Numbered from the stretch's first letter, positions 36,247 through 45,691 are shown. The stretch is DNA of 64,000 nucleotides from Deinobacterium chartae (GCF_014202645.1 NZ_JACHHG010000004.1:248001-312000), one strand, 5' to 3'. Program-made: numbers and translations. The notes: a model not told the origin generated them from the sequence alone.

Positions 36247-36996
36247 ATGAAGCGCCTCCTGCTCCTTACTTCCCTGATTGCCCTGGTTCCTCTGGCCGCT
36301 GCACGCTCGCTGAGCGACATCCAGGCCTCGGGTACCATCCGTATCGGCACCGAGGCGGCCTACGCCCCGTTCACCTACTACCAGGGCAAGAAGCTCACCG
36401 GGTTCGAGATCGAGCTGGCCGAGGCCATCGCCAAGCAGATGGGCCTCAAGGTCGAGTGGATCGACAAGCCGTTTGACTCGCTGCTGATAGGCCTGGGCCA
36501 GGACCGTTTCGACTTCGTGATCGCCTCGCACGGCATCACCGCCGAGCGTCAGAAAGCCGCGACCTTCGCCAGCCCGCACTACTGCTCGGGCGGCCTGATC
36601 GTGGTGAAAAAAGGCGGCCCCAAGACCGCAGCGGCCCTCAAGGGCAAGACCGTTGCGGTGCAGGTGGGGACCACCTACTACGACCAGCTCAAGAAGCTCG
36701 GCGGGTTAAAAGACGTCAAGACCTACCCGCAGAACACCGATGCCCTGCAGAACCTGCGGGCCGGTCGCGTGGACGCGCTGGTCAGTGACCGTTTCGCGGG
36801 CCTCGAGGCCCTCAAGAAGGACCAGACCCTCGAGGCGGGCGAGCTGCTGTTTCAGGAGCGCATCGGCATGGCCGTGGCCAAGAACAACCCGGGCCTGGCC
36901 AAGGCACTGAGCGCTGCGCTGAAGAAGGTGCAGGCGAACGGCACCTACACCAAGATCTCCAAGAAGTACTTCGGCGAAGACATCCGTTGCGAATAA
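36247..36996 (+). CDS. polar amino-acid ABC transporter solute-binding protein (copy 2)
   Basis: 249 residues, paralogue of the preceding gene with the same landmarks ([53 protein letters not shown], the same C-terminal Cys). The signal peptide ends near LAAA. Binding-pocket neighbours differ (AYAPFTYYQ against AFPPFNYYE), so ligand range may differ. TAAGGT lies 8 nt before the ATG, so it may be expressed on its own. The permease follows at 22 bp. Confidence 0.92.
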   Translation: MKRLLLLTSLIALVPLAAARSLSDIQASGTIRIGTEAAYAPFTYYQGKKLTGFEIELAEAIAKQMGLKVEWIDKPFDSLLIGLGQDRFDFVIASHGITAERQKAATFASPHYCSGGLIVVKKGGPKTAAALKGKTVAVQVGTTYYDQLKKLGGLKDVKTYPQNTDALQNLRAGRVDALVSDRFAGLEALKKDQTLEAGELLFQERIGMAVAKNNPGLAKALSAALKKVQANGTYTKISKKYFGEDIRCE

Positions 36997-37017
36997 ATTC
37001 CGTTTCCTAGGAGGAAC

Positions 37018-37812
37018 GTGACCCGACCCACCCCGATCAAACGCGCTGCCCCTCCGCCTGCTCTCAACCTGCTGATCTGGCTGGTCGGTGCGGCTGTCGC
37101 CTTCCTGGCGCTGTTTTGGCTGATCTCCTTCGTCTTGCGCTTTGCTCCCGAACCGATCGGCTCGCGCTCCGAACTGTTCGTGGAGGGCGCGCGGGTTACG
37201 CTGCTGCTCACCGTGCTCTCGGGGGCCATCGGCCTGGTGGTCGGTGTGCTGGCCGGTCTGGCCAAGACCTCGAGATTGTGGATCGTGCGCTTTCCCGCGT
37301 CGTTTTATGTGTGGGTCGTGCGCGGCACGCCGCTGCTGGTGCAGATCCTGTTCGTGTACAACGCCTTGCCGCAACTGCTGCAGATGATGGGCCTGCGGGT
37401 CAGCCTCGACGAATTTCAGTCGGCGATGGTGGCCTTGGCCCTCAACGTGGGCGCTTACAACGCCGAGGTCATCCGTGCGGGGATTCAGGCGATTCCGCGC
37501 GGTCAGAACGAGGCGGCGCGCAGCCTGGGCCTTACCGGGTTCCAGACCATGCAGGCGGTGATCTTGCCCCAGGCCCTGCGCGTGGTCGTTCCTCCGCTGG
37601 TCAACAACGTGGTGGCCCTGCTCAAGGACTCGTCGCTGGCCTCGAGCATCGCGCTGGTCGAGCTGACCTTAGCCGGACAGCGCGTGTCCAGCGAGACCTT
37701 CCAGCCCGTACCGGTGCTGACCACCGTGGCCATCGTGTACCTGCTGCTGACCACCGTGCTGACCTTCTTCACCGATCAGCTCGAGAAGCGGCTCAAGATC
37801 GCCTCGAGGTAA
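37018..37812 (+). CDS. amino-acid ABC transporter permease (HisM/GlnP type)
   Basis: A 264-residue membrane permease with about five helices. The EAA loop NEAARSLGLTGFQTMQAVILPQAL is near residues 162-185 and the WVVRGTPLLVQILF motif is near 100. GTG 37018 follows AGGAGG. It serves one or both upstream binding proteins. No ATPase gene follows; the only GlnQ-type ATPase in the window is at 44855-45613, a plausible partner. The gene ends in a strong terminator. Confidence 0.94.
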   Translation: MTRPTPIKRAAPPPALNLLIWLVGAAVAFLALFWLISFVLRFAPEPIGSRSELFVEGARVTLLLTVLSGAIGLVVGVLAGLAKTSRLWIVRFPASFYVWVVRGTPLLVQILFVYNALPQLLQMMGLRVSLDEFQSAMVALALNVGAYNAEVIRAGIQAIPRGQNEAARSLGLTGFQTMQAVILPQALRVVVPPLVNNVVALLKDSSLASSIALVELTLAGQRVSSETFQPVPVLTTVAIVYLLLTTVLTFFTDQLEKRLKIASR

Positions 37813-37862
37813 AGGCAAAAAAGCGCGGGGAGCCCAAAGGCTCCCCGCGCTTTTTTGCCTTT
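37811..37862. terminator. long-stem terminator after the amino-acid permease
   Basis: Perfect 24-bp arms (37811-37834, 37839-37862) with loop CAAA and internal T-run; it overlaps the permease stop codon. Confidence 0.85.
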
Positions 37863-37937
37863 TTTAGGGGGCTGTGCAGGGCAGGCGCTTCGAACCGCAC
37901 CCGTAGAAAGGCTGGGGGTCAGGGCGCAGTGATTCGG

Positions 37938-37966
37938 TTGATTATTTTGTAACATCGTTATAAAAT
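37938..37966 (+). promoter_or_regulatory. promoter with embedded TetR-type operator for the hydrolase gene
   Basis: TTGATT (37938-37943), 17 nt, TAAAAT (37961-37966). Between and over the boxes lies an inverted repeat, TTTTGTAAC-ATC-GTTATAAAA (37945-37965), one mismatch in nine. A bound repressor would block both boxes. The TetR gene two steps downstream is the natural candidate. Confidence 0.6.
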
Positions 37967-38012
37967 GTAACGCAGTTGCGAGGAGCCCAAGAGCCCCTCG
38001 AGGAGGAACGTT

Positions 38013-38921
38013 ATGGCTACGCTGCACACCCTGACCCTGCCGGACGGACGCACCCTCGCCTACAGCGATCTCGGGCCCGAGGGCGGCCTGCCGGTCCTGC
38101 ACCAGCACGCCCACCCGGGCTCGCGGCTCGAACTGCACGCCTACCCGGACCTCGAGGCGCTGCTTCACCGCCTGAACCTGCGCCTGATCACCCCGGATCG
38201 CCCCGGCATCGGCGAATCTTCGCCGCGCGCGGACCACAGCTTCCTCGGCTGGTCGGACGACCTGCTGGCCTTAGCCGACCACCTGGGCCTGGGACACTTC
38301 GCGCTCACCAGCTACTCGGCCGGAGCGCCCTTCTTGTACGCCAGCGCCCTGCGTGCCCCGCAGCGCGTGCTGGCCGCCGCCGTGCTGGCCGGCCCCTGCC
38401 CCTGGGACCTGCCCGGCGCCATGCGCGGCATGGGCTCGGTGCGGATGTACTGGGGCGCAGCGCGCCTCCACCCGCGCCTGCTGGGCTTCATGCTCGGCCA
38501 GATGATCGCCTCGGGCAAGCGCGGCCTGCCCGGAAACGCCCGTGCCGCGATGATGGCCGAACCGGACTTCGAGGTCGTCTCAAAGCCGGGGGTGCACCGC
38601 GACCTGATCGAGAAGGTCTACATGACCGCCACCGCCCGGGGCATCGCCGGGCTGGCCGCCGAAGCCCGCCTGTACCTGCGTCCCTGGGGCTTTCGCCTCG
38701 AGGAAGTCCCGGTCGAGGTGGACCTGTGGCACGGTGACCTGGACCAGAACGCGACCTGGGCGCAGCTCGAGCGGGTTGCCGAGCGCCTGCCGCACCGCCG
38801 TGTCCACCGGCTGACCGGCGACGCGCACCTCACCATCGTCTACCGCCACCTGCCCGCCATCTTGGAAAACCTCGCCGTCCGTGCGCGCAGCGCCCTTGCA
38901 CCGCTAACGGCTGCGGTTTAG
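38013..38921 (+). CDS. alpha/beta hydrolase under TetR control
   Basis: A 302-residue hydrolase. Residues HPGS in HQHAHPGSR form the oxyanion region, the nucleophile elbow reads SYSAG (Ser instead of the usual first Gly), and the acid and His fall in WHGDLDQN and GDAHLTIVY. GGAGG precedes the ATG. Its operator-bearing promoter and the TetR gene immediately downstream suggest induction by the substrate or a related compound. Substrate unknown. Confidence 0.9.
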   Translation: MATLHTLTLPDGRTLAYSDLGPEGGLPVLHQHAHPGSRLELHAYPDLEALLHRLNLRLITPDRPGIGESSPRADHSFLGWSDDLLALADHLGLGHFALTSYSAGAPFLYASALRAPQRVLAAAVLAGPCPWDLPGAMRGMGSVRMYWGAARLHPRLLGFMLGQMIASGKRGLPGNARAAMMAEPDFEVVSKPGVHRDLIEKVYMTATARGIAGLAAEARLYLRPWGFRLEEVPVEVDLWHGDLDQNATWAQLERVAERLPHRRVHRLTGDAHLTIVYRHLPAILENLAVRARSALAPLTAAV

Positions 38922-38924
38922 GCT
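38919..38924 (+). promoter_or_regulatory. leaderless-type -10 (TAGGCT) of the TetR gene
   Basis: TAGGCT overlaps the hydrolase stop codon and ends 7 nt before GTG 38932, so the regulator may have a constitutive promoter of its own. Confidence 0.45.
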
Positions 38925-38931
38925 GCAGAGC

Positions 38932-39546
38932 GTGGGAGTCCGCGAACGCAAGGAAAGAGAACGGGCGGCGGCGCGGCAGGCAGCCCTCGAGGTGGCCGTC
39001 CGCCTGCTCGAGGCGGGCGGTCCGCAGGCGGTGACCGTGCGGGCCATCGCCCAGGAACTCGAGTACTCCACCACCGTGGTCTACACGCTGTTCGGCGGCA
39101 TGCAGGGAGTGTGGGACGCGCTGTACCTCGAGGGCATGCGGCGACTGGGGGAGGGGGTGGCCGCCGTTCCCCGGAGCGGCGACGCGCCGCACGACCTGCG
39201 CGCGGTGTGCCGTGCTTACCGGCGGGCGGCGGCGGACAGCGCGGCCTTTTACCCGCTGCTGTTCGCGCGCCCGGTGCCCGGCTACCGCCCCTCGGACGAG
39301 GCCATCGCCGGCGGACAGGGGGGGCTGGCGCCGCTGGTACGGGTGCTGGCGGCCGGCATACAAGACGGCAGCTTCGTTTCCGCCGATTTGGCCCTGACCG
39401 CTGAGACGGTGTGGGCCGCGCTGCACGGCGCGGTGTCGCTGGAACTCGACCGCCGGGTGCTGGGCCCCGAACATGCCGAGGCCCGCTTCGAACGGCTGCT
39501 GGAGCTGCTGCTGCGGGGTTTGCGCGCTGAAACAACGGCGTCTTGA
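38932..39546 (+). CDS. TetR-family repressor
   Basis: 204 residues. The N-terminal helix-turn-helix covers about 20-66 (VAVRLLEAGGPQAVTVRAIAQELEYSTTVVYTLFGGMQG). The ligand domain carries a WxxxHG segment (WAALHGAVSLEL) typical of the TetR_C_33 (WHG) group. It lies 10 bp after the hydrolase, with a 21-bp inverted repeat over that gene's promoter, and probably represses it. Ligand unknown. Confidence 0.92.
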   Translation: MGVRERKERERAAARQAALEVAVRLLEAGGPQAVTVRAIAQELEYSTTVVYTLFGGMQGVWDALYLEGMRRLGEGVAAVPRSGDAPHDLRAVCRAYRRAAADSAAFYPLLFARPVPGYRPSDEAIAGGQGGLAPLVRVLAAGIQDGSFVSADLALTAETVWAALHGAVSLELDRRVLGPEHAEARFERLLELLLRGLRAETTAS

Positions 39547-39555
39547 CCTGACGCG

Positions 39556-39604
39556 ACCCAAACACCGGGGAGGCTACGGGAGGCAGCCTCCCCGGTGTTT
39601 GGGT
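39556..39604. terminator. long palindrome between convergent TetR and GNAT genes
   Basis: Perfect 20-bp arms (39556-39575, 39585-39604), 9-nt loop, filling almost the whole gap. Confidence 0.65.
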
Positions 39605-39607
39605 TCG

Positions 39608-40372
39608 CTACTCGCCGCGCTCCAGCAGGTAGGCGTTTCCGTCCCTCGAGGAGAAGCCGGTGAGCGCGTAACCGCGCCCCAGGTAGTGCTGCAGCGCCGC
39701 GCGGCTCTCGAGGCGCCACGCCAGGGCCAATGCCGGGTCGGCCAGCAGCAGCGCTCCGAAGTCACGCGGAATCCAGAACTTCAGCCGTGGGGCCGTAAGA
39801 TCCGGGGTCCAGCCCGCCGGGGCTTCCCCCTCGGGGCGGTTGACCGCCTCGAGGTCCCTGAGGTCGCGCGCTGCCCTGGGAGGGGCGAGCAACTCCCACT
39901 CGGCCAGGGCGCGGTCCGAGGGTACGCCGGCGTTCATGCCGGTCATCGGGCCGTACAGGTCGGGCCAGTAGCGCCGCACCGTCGCCCCCAGCTTGCGCAG
40001 GTTGAAGCTGGCGTTCGCGCCACGCAGCGGGTCGTAGGTCCACTGCATGCGGGTCAGGCCGTGCGCCAGACACCACTGCTTCTGGTACAGCTTGAGCTGC
40101 AGGCCCACGCCCGCTCCGCGGTACTCGGGCAGCACGCCCACCATGTGCGAGTGCAGCGTGGCCGGGTCGTGCGTGGCGAAGCCGAAAGCGAAGCCCACCA
40201 TGCGCTCGCCGTCGAAGGCTCCGGCCAGCATCCCGCCGTGCATCGAGGCTGCGATCAGCAGGCCCTTGGGCACCACGTCACGCTCCGAGCGCCCCCATAC
40301 CGCCAGTTGAAGCTCCTCGACCTCCCCGGCCTCCTGCGCCGAGGTCAGGTCGCGGATCACGACCGTGCTCAC
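39608..40372 (-). CDS. GNAT acyltransferase paired with the racemase
   Basis: 254 residues. The GNAT core is [57 protein letters not shown], the form seen in the YjgM/COG3375 group. GTG start overlaps the racemase stop (GTGA). In Geobacillus kaustophilus an NSAR operates with a GNAT that N-succinylates D-amino acids and a separate desuccinylase, a D-to-L conversion pathway; the same pairing here suggests an amino-acid N-acyltransferase. No deacylase is in the window. Confidence 0.85.
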   Translation of the reverse strand: MSTVVIRDLTSAQEAGEVEELQLAVWGRSERDVVPKGLLIAASMHGGMLAGAFDGERMVGFAFGFATHDPATLHSHMVGVLPEYRGAGVGLQLKLYQKQWCLAHGLTRMQWTYDPLRGANASFNLRKLGATVRRYWPDLYGPMTGMNAGVPSDRALAEWELLAPPRAARDLRDLEAVNRPEGEAPAGWTPDLTAPRLKFWIPRDFGALLLADPALALAWRLESRAALQHYLGRGYALTGFSSRDGNAYLLERGE

Positions 40373-41478
40373 TGCGGGCGCAACTCCTGCTTCGAGAGGC
40401 TGATGCGTTCCACAAACGCGCGGTTGAGCGTGACCCCGATGCCGGGACCCTCGGGTACGGGCATCTCACCGCACACCGCCTCGAGCGGCTCGTTGACGAT
40501 GTCGGTCTCCCAGTACCTCGAGGCCGAGGACACGTCGCCGGGCTTGCTGTACGCCTCCAGCGTGGCCGCATGGATGTTGTGCGCGCGGCCCACGCCCGCC
40601 TCGAGCATGCCGCCGCACCACATCGGCGCGCCCGAAGCGAGGGCGACCGCGTGAATGCGGCGCGACTCGAGGTGCCCGCCGACCCGCGCGGGCTTGAGGT
40701 TGATGACCCGCCCGGCACCGGACTCGAGGCCCTTGCGGGCGTCGGCGGCCGACAGGACCGACTCGTCGAGGCACAAAGGAGTGCGCATGCGTGCCTGCAG
40801 CCTGGCGTGGTCGTGCAGGTCGTCGTAGGCCAGCGGCTGCTCGATGTAATCGAGGCCCAGCTCGTCGAGAGCTGCAAAGACCTTGCTGTCGGCCAACTGG
40901 TAGGCCGAGTTAGCGTCCACGGTCAAGGTGGCCTCGGGGAAAGCCTCACGCACCGCGCGCAGCGGGACCACGTCCCAGCCGGGCTTGATCTTGAGCTTGA
41001 TGCGCAAGTAGCCCGCCTCGAGGTTGCGCTCCACCGCCTCCACGGTCTTTTCCACCGACTCCTGGATCCCCAGGCTCACGCCCACCGGCACACGGTCGCG
41101 CACGCCGCCGAGCAGCGCCCACAGCGGCTGTCCCAGGCTGCGCGCCCACAGGTCGTGGTAGGCCATCTCGAGGACCGCCTTGGCCATGCGGTTGCCCCGG
41201 AACGGCTTCAGAATAGCCTCGAGGGCTTCGGGGTTGGGGATGTCCCGGCCCAGGACCCGGGGCAAGAAGACCTCGCGCAGCAACTGTTCGGCTCCGGCCA
41301 GGGTTTCCTCGCGGTACAGCGGCAGGCGCTCCATCACGCCCTCGCCGTAGCCCTCGAGGCCGCCCGAGCGCAGGGTCAGCAGCAGGATGCTGCGCTTGGT
41401 CTGCACACCGAACGAGGTTTCAAAGCGGAATTTCAGCGGAAGTTCGATGACGCGCAGTTCGGCGCTTTCCAGGATCAC
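40369..41478 (-). CDS. N-acyl/N-succinylamino-acid racemase (OSBS/NSAR enolase family)
   Basis: A 369-residue enolase-superfamily enzyme closely matching the Deinococcus N-acylamino-acid racemase. Active-site residues are intact: the KxK pair in RIKLKIKPG, metal ligands in [14 protein letters not shown] and CLDESV, and the second catalytic Lys in [10 protein letters not shown]. Family members can also act as o-succinylbenzoate synthase (MenC), but no men genes flank it, and the coupled GNAT favours the racemase role. GTG 41478 follows GGAGC. Confidence 0.93.
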   Translation of the reverse strand: MILESAELRVIELPLKFRFETSFGVQTKRSILLLTLRSGGLEGYGEGVMERLPLYREETLAGAEQLLREVFLPRVLGRDIPNPEALEAILKPFRGNRMAKAVLEMAYHDLWARSLGQPLWALLGGVRDRVPVGVSLGIQESVEKTVEAVERNLEAGYLRIKLKIKPGWDVVPLRAVREAFPEATLTVDANSAYQLADSKVFAALDELGLDYIEQPLAYDDLHDHARLQARMRTPLCLDESVLSAADARKGLESGAGRVINLKPARVGGHLESRRIHAVALASGAPMWCGGMLEAGVGRAHNIHAATLEAYSKPGDVSSASRYWETDIVNEPLEAVCGEMPVPEGPGIGVTLNRAFVERISLSKQELRPQ

Positions 41479-41609
41479 GACATGCTCCGTTTCTGTGCAG
41501 GGCAGCGTGCGCTGCCCCGGATGGACGTAGGCCCGCCTGCACGCAGGCGGGCCGGGATTGGCCTAGGTGGACTGTAACATCCCTGAAGCTGTCCTGGGGC
41601 CTGGCCCGC

Positions 41610-43649
41610 CTATACCGCGCCGCGCAGGCGTGGGGCGCGCAGCTTCTGCCACAGGTAGACGCCGCCTAAGGCCGCGAATCCGAACAGGTCGGTGGTGAAG
41701 CCCGGAGTGATCAGCAGCAGCGCGCTGGCCAGCAGCACCAGCCGCTCGAGGATGTTGGTGCGGCGGTGCAAAAAGCCCAGCGTGGCGGCAGCGAAGGCCA
41801 CCATGCCCATAAAGGCGGTGACCGTGATCCAGGCCCCTTCGCCGAACGAGTTCACACCGATCAGGAGCAGTTGCGGGTTGAAGAACATCATGTAGGCCAG
41901 CAGCGCGGTGCGCAGCTCGTACACAAAGCCCTGCACCCCGGTTTTGATCGGGTCACCTCCGGAAATGGCCGAGGCTGCGAAGGCTGCCAGCGCTACCGGC
42001 GGCGTGGAGTCCGCCATGATGCCGAAGTAGAACACGAACATGTGGGCAGCCAGCGGCGGAACCTCGTAGCCGCTCGCGCGCGCCAGGTTCAGGATGACCG
42101 GGACAACCAGCGTGGCCATCACGATGTAGTTGGCGGTGGTGGGCAGGCCCATGCCCAGCAGCAGGCTGATCAGCTGCGCCATGATCAGCACGATGATCAG
42201 GTTGCCGCCCGAGACCGCTTCCACGATGTCGGTGAGGCCGAAGCCGATGCCGGTGACGGTCACCATGCCCACGATGATGCCCGCAGCCGCCGTGGCGATG
42301 GCGATGCCCACCATGTTGCGTGCCCCGACCTCGAAGCTCGAGACGATCATTTCCGCACCCTGGCGCAGGCCCGCCGCCCAGCTGTTGCGGGCGCGAACCG
42401 AGCGGTAGACCTCCTGGATCAGGATCAGCGGCAGCATCAGCAAAATGGTGTTGAGTGCCGCCCGCTCGGGCGTCAGGTTCATGAAGGTCAGGGCGTAGAT
42501 CAGGTAGCCAATCGGCAGGATGTAATGGGCGCCGGACCGCAGCACCGGTCCCAGCTTGGGCAGTTCGGAGCGCGGAACGCCCTTGAGGTTCAGTTTGAGG
42601 GCCTCGATATGCACGACCACGATCAGGCCGGCGTAGCACAAGAAGGCCGGGATGGCGGCCGCCAGGATCAGGGTGGCATAGGGGATCTGCAGGTACTCGG
42701 CCATGATGAAGGCCGCTGCACCCATCACCGGTGGCATCAGCTGGCCGTTCGAGCTCGAGGCGACCTCGATGCCGCCCGCCTTCTCGGCGCTGTAGCCGAC
42801 CTTCTGCATCAGCGGAATGGTGATGTTGCCGCCGGTGACGACGTTCGAGACGCTCGAGCCGGAGACGATGCCGTTCAGCGCGCTCGAGACCACCGCCGCC
42901 TTTGCGGGGCCACCGCGAAACGCTCCCAGCAGGCTGTGCGAGACGTTCATGAACCACTCGCCGGCCCCCATGCGGTCAAACAGCGCTCCGAACAGCACGA
43001 ACAAGAAGACAAACGTGGCCGACACGCCGATGGGCGTGCCGAAAATACCCTCGGTATTGACGTACAGTTGCCCGACGATCTGTTCCCACTGCATCCCGGC
43101 ATGCAGTTGCAACAGGGGGGGCAGTTCGAACGGCAGGATGCCGCGCGGACCGATCGCTCCGTACAGGATGAAGACGAGGGCCACGATCGGCAGCGCCGGA
43201 CCCAGCGAGCGCCACGCCGCGAACAGCAGCAGCAGCACGGTCAGGCTGCCCATCACCGAGTCGGTGGCGTTGGGAAGGCCACCTTGCAACTGGGTGATGC
43301 TGTTGTACTGGACGATCACGTAGACCGCGCTGACAGTCGCGACCGCGCCGATGATCCAGTCGTACCAGGGAATGCGGCCCTTGGCGCTTTTGCCGAACGG
43401 ATAGATCAGAAAGACCAGGGCGAAGGCGAAGGCCAGGTGCGCGGCCCGCAGGATGAACGGGTCCAGCGTGCCGGTCCAGGTGGCCCACAGCTGAAACAGG
43501 CTCCAGGTGACGGCCACGCCGCCCACCAGCCAGCGCGAGAAGCCCCGCAGACGGCGCCCGCCCAGCTCGGCCTCCTCGAGGATCTCCTGCGCGCGTTGCT
43601 CGCCCGCCTCGAGGTCGTGTTTGTTGAGGTTCGGTTTGTTCTCGGCCAT
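41610..43649 (-). CDS. TRAP transporter fused permease (DctQM-type, TAXI class)
   Basis: A 679-residue membrane protein with roughly 18 helices: an N-terminal small-subunit-like part fused to the large DctM permease (GSSVSNVVTGGNITIPLMQKVGYS, SSNGQLMPPVMGAAAFIMAEY, MGLPTTANYIVMATL). TRAP systems drive uptake of carboxylates and amino acids with a cation gradient. AGGAGC precedes the ATG. Its receptor is encoded 58 bp upstream on the same strand. Confidence 0.95.
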   Translation of the reverse strand: MAENKPNLNKHDLEAGEQRAQEILEEAELGGRRLRGFSRWLVGGVAVTWSLFQLWATWTGTLDPFILRAAHLAFAFALVFLIYPFGKSAKGRIPWYDWIIGAVATVSAVYVIVQYNSITQLQGGLPNATDSVMGSLTVLLLLFAAWRSLGPALPIVALVFILYGAIGPRGILPFELPPLLQLHAGMQWEQIVGQLYVNTEGIFGTPIGVSATFVFLFVLFGALFDRMGAGEWFMNVSHSLLGAFRGGPAKAAVVSSALNGIVSGSSVSNVVTGGNITIPLMQKVGYSAEKAGGIEVASSSNGQLMPPVMGAAAFIMAEYLQIPYATLILAAAIPAFLCYAGLIVVVHIEALKLNLKGVPRSELPKLGPVLRSGAHYILPIGYLIYALTFMNLTPERAALNTILLMLPLILIQEVYRSVRARNSWAAGLRQGAEMIVSSFEVGARNMVGIAIATAAAGIIVGMVTVTGIGFGLTDIVEAVSGGNLIIVLIMAQLISLLLGMGLPTTANYIVMATLVVPVILNLARASGYEVPPLAAHMFVFYFGIMADSTPPVALAAFAASAISGGDPIKTGVQGFVYELRTALLAYMMFFNPQLLLIGVNSFGEGAWITVTAFMGMVAFAAATLGFLHRRTNILERLVLLASALLLITPGFTTDLFGFAALGGVYLWQKLRAPRLRGAV

Positions 43650-43707
43650 CGTGTGCTCCTAAAAAATGGGGGCCAGCTGCCCGCAGCTGGCCCCTTGCGG
43701 GGGGTCC

Positions 43708-44673
43708 TTACTTGACCGAGATGTTCTTTTCCTTGAAGTACTTGGCCGCGCCGGGGTGCAGCGGCACCGGCAGGCCCTTGACGGCCTTCTGCAGGGTGAA
43801 GTACTTCTCGAGGTTGGGGTGCAGCGCCTTGAAGGCGTCTTGCTTGTCGAACATGGCCTTCATGGCCTTGTAGACCGCGTCTTCGCTCTCCTTGTCGGTG
43901 GTGAGCAGCATGGCCTGTACGGCCACGGTCGGCACGAACACGTTCTGGCCCTTGTACGAGTTGGTGGGAATGTTCACCGTGACGTAGTAGGGGTACTTCT
44001 TGGTGATGTCCCGAGCCTGTTTGCCGTCGACCGGGACGATGTTGATCGGGGTGGTCAGCGCGATCTGCTGGATCGCCGAAGCGCCGATGCCTACCGTGTA
44101 AAACAGCACGTCAGCGCGGCCGTCTTGCAGCAGCTGAGCGCCCTGGGTGGCGTTTACGCGCACCGTCTGGCCGAGGTCCTTGAAGCTCAGGCCGTAGGCC
44201 TCGAGGATCTGCGCGGCGTTCTGCTCGGTGCCCGATCCCACGTCGCCGACCACCACGCGCTTGCCCTTGAGGTCTTCGACCGAGTTGATCTTGGCGTCCT
44301 TGCGGGCCACGATGTGGATGACCTCGGGATACAAGGCAGCGATGGCGCGCAGGCTCTTGACCGGCTTGTTGTTGAAAGCGTCCACGCCCTTGCCGTTGTA
44401 GGCGTAGAAGGCGATGTCGTTCTGGACGGTGGCCATCTGCAGCTCGCCGCTGCCCAGGGCCGTTACGTTGAAGACGCTACCGCCGGTGGAGCGCGCGTTG
44501 GCGCGCAGACCGTCGTTCGCGTCGTTGATCAGCTTGGCCATGCCGCTGGCGATCGGGAAGTACACGCCGGTGGTCGAGCCCGAGCCGATGGTGATGAATT
44601 CACGCTGAGCGAGCGCGGAGCTTCCTGCCACGCTGGCGGCGAGAGCGGCGGACAACAGCAGATTTCTAGTCAT
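43708..44673 (-). CDS. TAXI-family TRAP solute receptor
   Basis: A 321-residue periplasmic receptor. The signal peptide ends at SSALA. The name-giving motif region reads TIGSGSTTGVYFPIASGMAKLIN, then STGGSVFNVTALGSGELQMATVQND and GKRVVVGDVGSGTEQNA. TAXI receptors are reported to bind glutamate, glutamine or dicarboxylates. GGAGGT precedes ATG 44673. Co-transcribed with the fused permease. Confidence 0.95.
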   Translation of the reverse strand: MTRNLLLSAALAASVAGSSALAQREFITIGSGSTTGVYFPIASGMAKLINDANDGLRANARSTGGSVFNVTALGSGELQMATVQNDIAFYAYNGKGVDAFNNKPVKSLRAIAALYPEVIHIVARKDAKINSVEDLKGKRVVVGDVGSGTEQNAAQILEAYGLSFKDLGQTVRVNATQGAQLLQDGRADVLFYTVGIGASAIQQIALTTPINIVPVDGKQARDITKKYPYYVTVNIPTNSYKGQNVFVPTVAVQAMLLTTDKESEDAVYKAMKAMFDKQDAFKALHPNLEKYFTLQKAVKGLPVPLHPGAAKYFKEKNISVK

Positions 44674-44748
44674 GAAACTACCTCCTGGCACAAGTTAGGA
44701 TGAAGGCCCCACGGGGAGCCCCCCAAAACGATGGGGTTAGGTGCACCA

Positions 44749-44776
44749 ACTATACACGATGTTTAGGGATTGCAAA
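44749..44776 (-). promoter_or_regulatory. promoter of the TAXI-TRAP operon
   Basis: Minus strand TTTGCA (44771-44776), 16 nt, TATAGT (44749-44754), about 75 nt before the receptor start. Confidence 0.5.
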
Positions 44777-44841
44777 AATTCCGCCGAAGAGGTTGCATGA
44801 ACATGCACCCATCGGGACTCCCCAAGCTCCGCTGAAGGGGG

Positions 44842-44847
44842 TACACT
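44842..44847 (+). promoter_or_regulatory. leaderless-type -10 (TACACT) of the GlnQ-like gene
   Basis: TACACT ends 7 nt before ATG 44855; the alternative GTG 44849 would be one base from the box, so 44855 is chosen. Confidence 0.5.
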
Positions 44848-44854
44848 GGTGCGC

Positions 44855-45613
44855 ATGACGGGCAAGCACAGCGTGGGGAACGACCCCATCATCGTCGCCA
44901 GCGACGTTCACAAGTACTTTGGGGACTACCATGCGCTGCGCGGCGTCAACATGACCGTACGGCGCGGCGAAGTGGTGGTGATCATCGGACCCTCGGGTTC
45001 GGGCAAGAGCACTTTCATTCGCACCCTCAATCGCCTCGAGCCACACCAGCAGGGCACGATTACCATCGATGGCATCGAGCTCAAAGATGGCAGCAACCTG
45101 GACGCCATTCGCCGCGAGGTGGGCATGGTGTTTCAGAGCTTCAACCTGTTTCCGCACCTGACCGTACTGCAAAACATCACCCTGGCGCCCATGAAGGTGC
45201 GCAAGCTGGACCATGCCCAGGCCGAGAAACAGGCGATGGAACTGCTCGAGCGCGTCGGGATTCCCGAGCAGCGCGACAAGTACCCCGCGCAGCTCTCGGG
45301 CGGGCAGCAGCAGCGGGTGGCGATCGCACGCGCGCTGGCCATGCAACCCAAGGTCATGCTGTTCGACGAGCCCACCAGCGCCCTGGACCCCGAGATGATC
45401 AAGGAAGTGCTCGACGTGATGAAGGAGCTGGCCGGGACCGGCATGACCATGCTGGTGGTCACGCACGAGATGGGATTTGCCCGTGAGGTGGCCGACCGGG
45501 TGGTGTTCTTCGACCAGGGCAACATCGTCGAGGAAAACACCCCCGAGGGGTTTTACAGCAACCCGCAGCACGAGCGCAGCCGCCTGTTCCTCAGCCAGAT
45601 CCTGGGGCACTGA
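44855..45613 (+). CDS. polar amino-acid ABC transporter ATPase (GlnQ/HisP type)
   Basis: A 252-residue ATPase: Walker [11 protein letters not shown]-loop [12 protein letters not shown], signature LSGGQQQR, Walker [14 protein letters not shown]-loop VTHE with the family [11 protein letters not shown], and the short C-terminus of amino-acid importers. No permease or binding protein adjoins it, so the unlinked permease at 37018-37812 is the likely partner. A very long palindrome follows. Confidence 0.94.
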   Translation: MTGKHSVGNDPIIVASDVHKYFGDYHALRGVNMTVRRGEVVVIIGPSGSGKSTFIRTLNRLEPHQQGTITIDGIELKDGSNLDAIRREVGMVFQSFNLFPHLTVLQNITLAPMKVRKLDHAQAEKQAMELLERVGIPEQRDKYPAQLSGGQQQRVAIARALAMQPKVMLFDEPTSALDPEMIKEVLDVMKELAGTGMTMLVVTHEMGFAREVADRVVFFDQGNIVEENTPEGFYSNPQHERSRLFLSQILGH

Positions 45614-45638
45614 CTCCGGGCCGGAGCGGCGGCACAGA

Positions 45639-45687
45639 TGCGCTGCGAGCCGGGCGGAACCACGGGTTCCGCCCGGCTCGCAGCGCA
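45639..45687. terminator. 23-bp-arm palindrome between convergent GlnQ-like and PrcB genes
   Basis: Perfect arms 45639-45661 and 45665-45687 with a 3-nt loop, no U-tract, ending 5 bp before the convergent stop. Confidence 0.6.
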
Positions 45688-45691
45688 ACGA

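Noticed and set aside
44849-44851. GTG 44849 as start of the GlnQ-like ATPase
   Set aside because: Only one base after the TACACT box; ATG 44855 has the usual 7-nt spacing.
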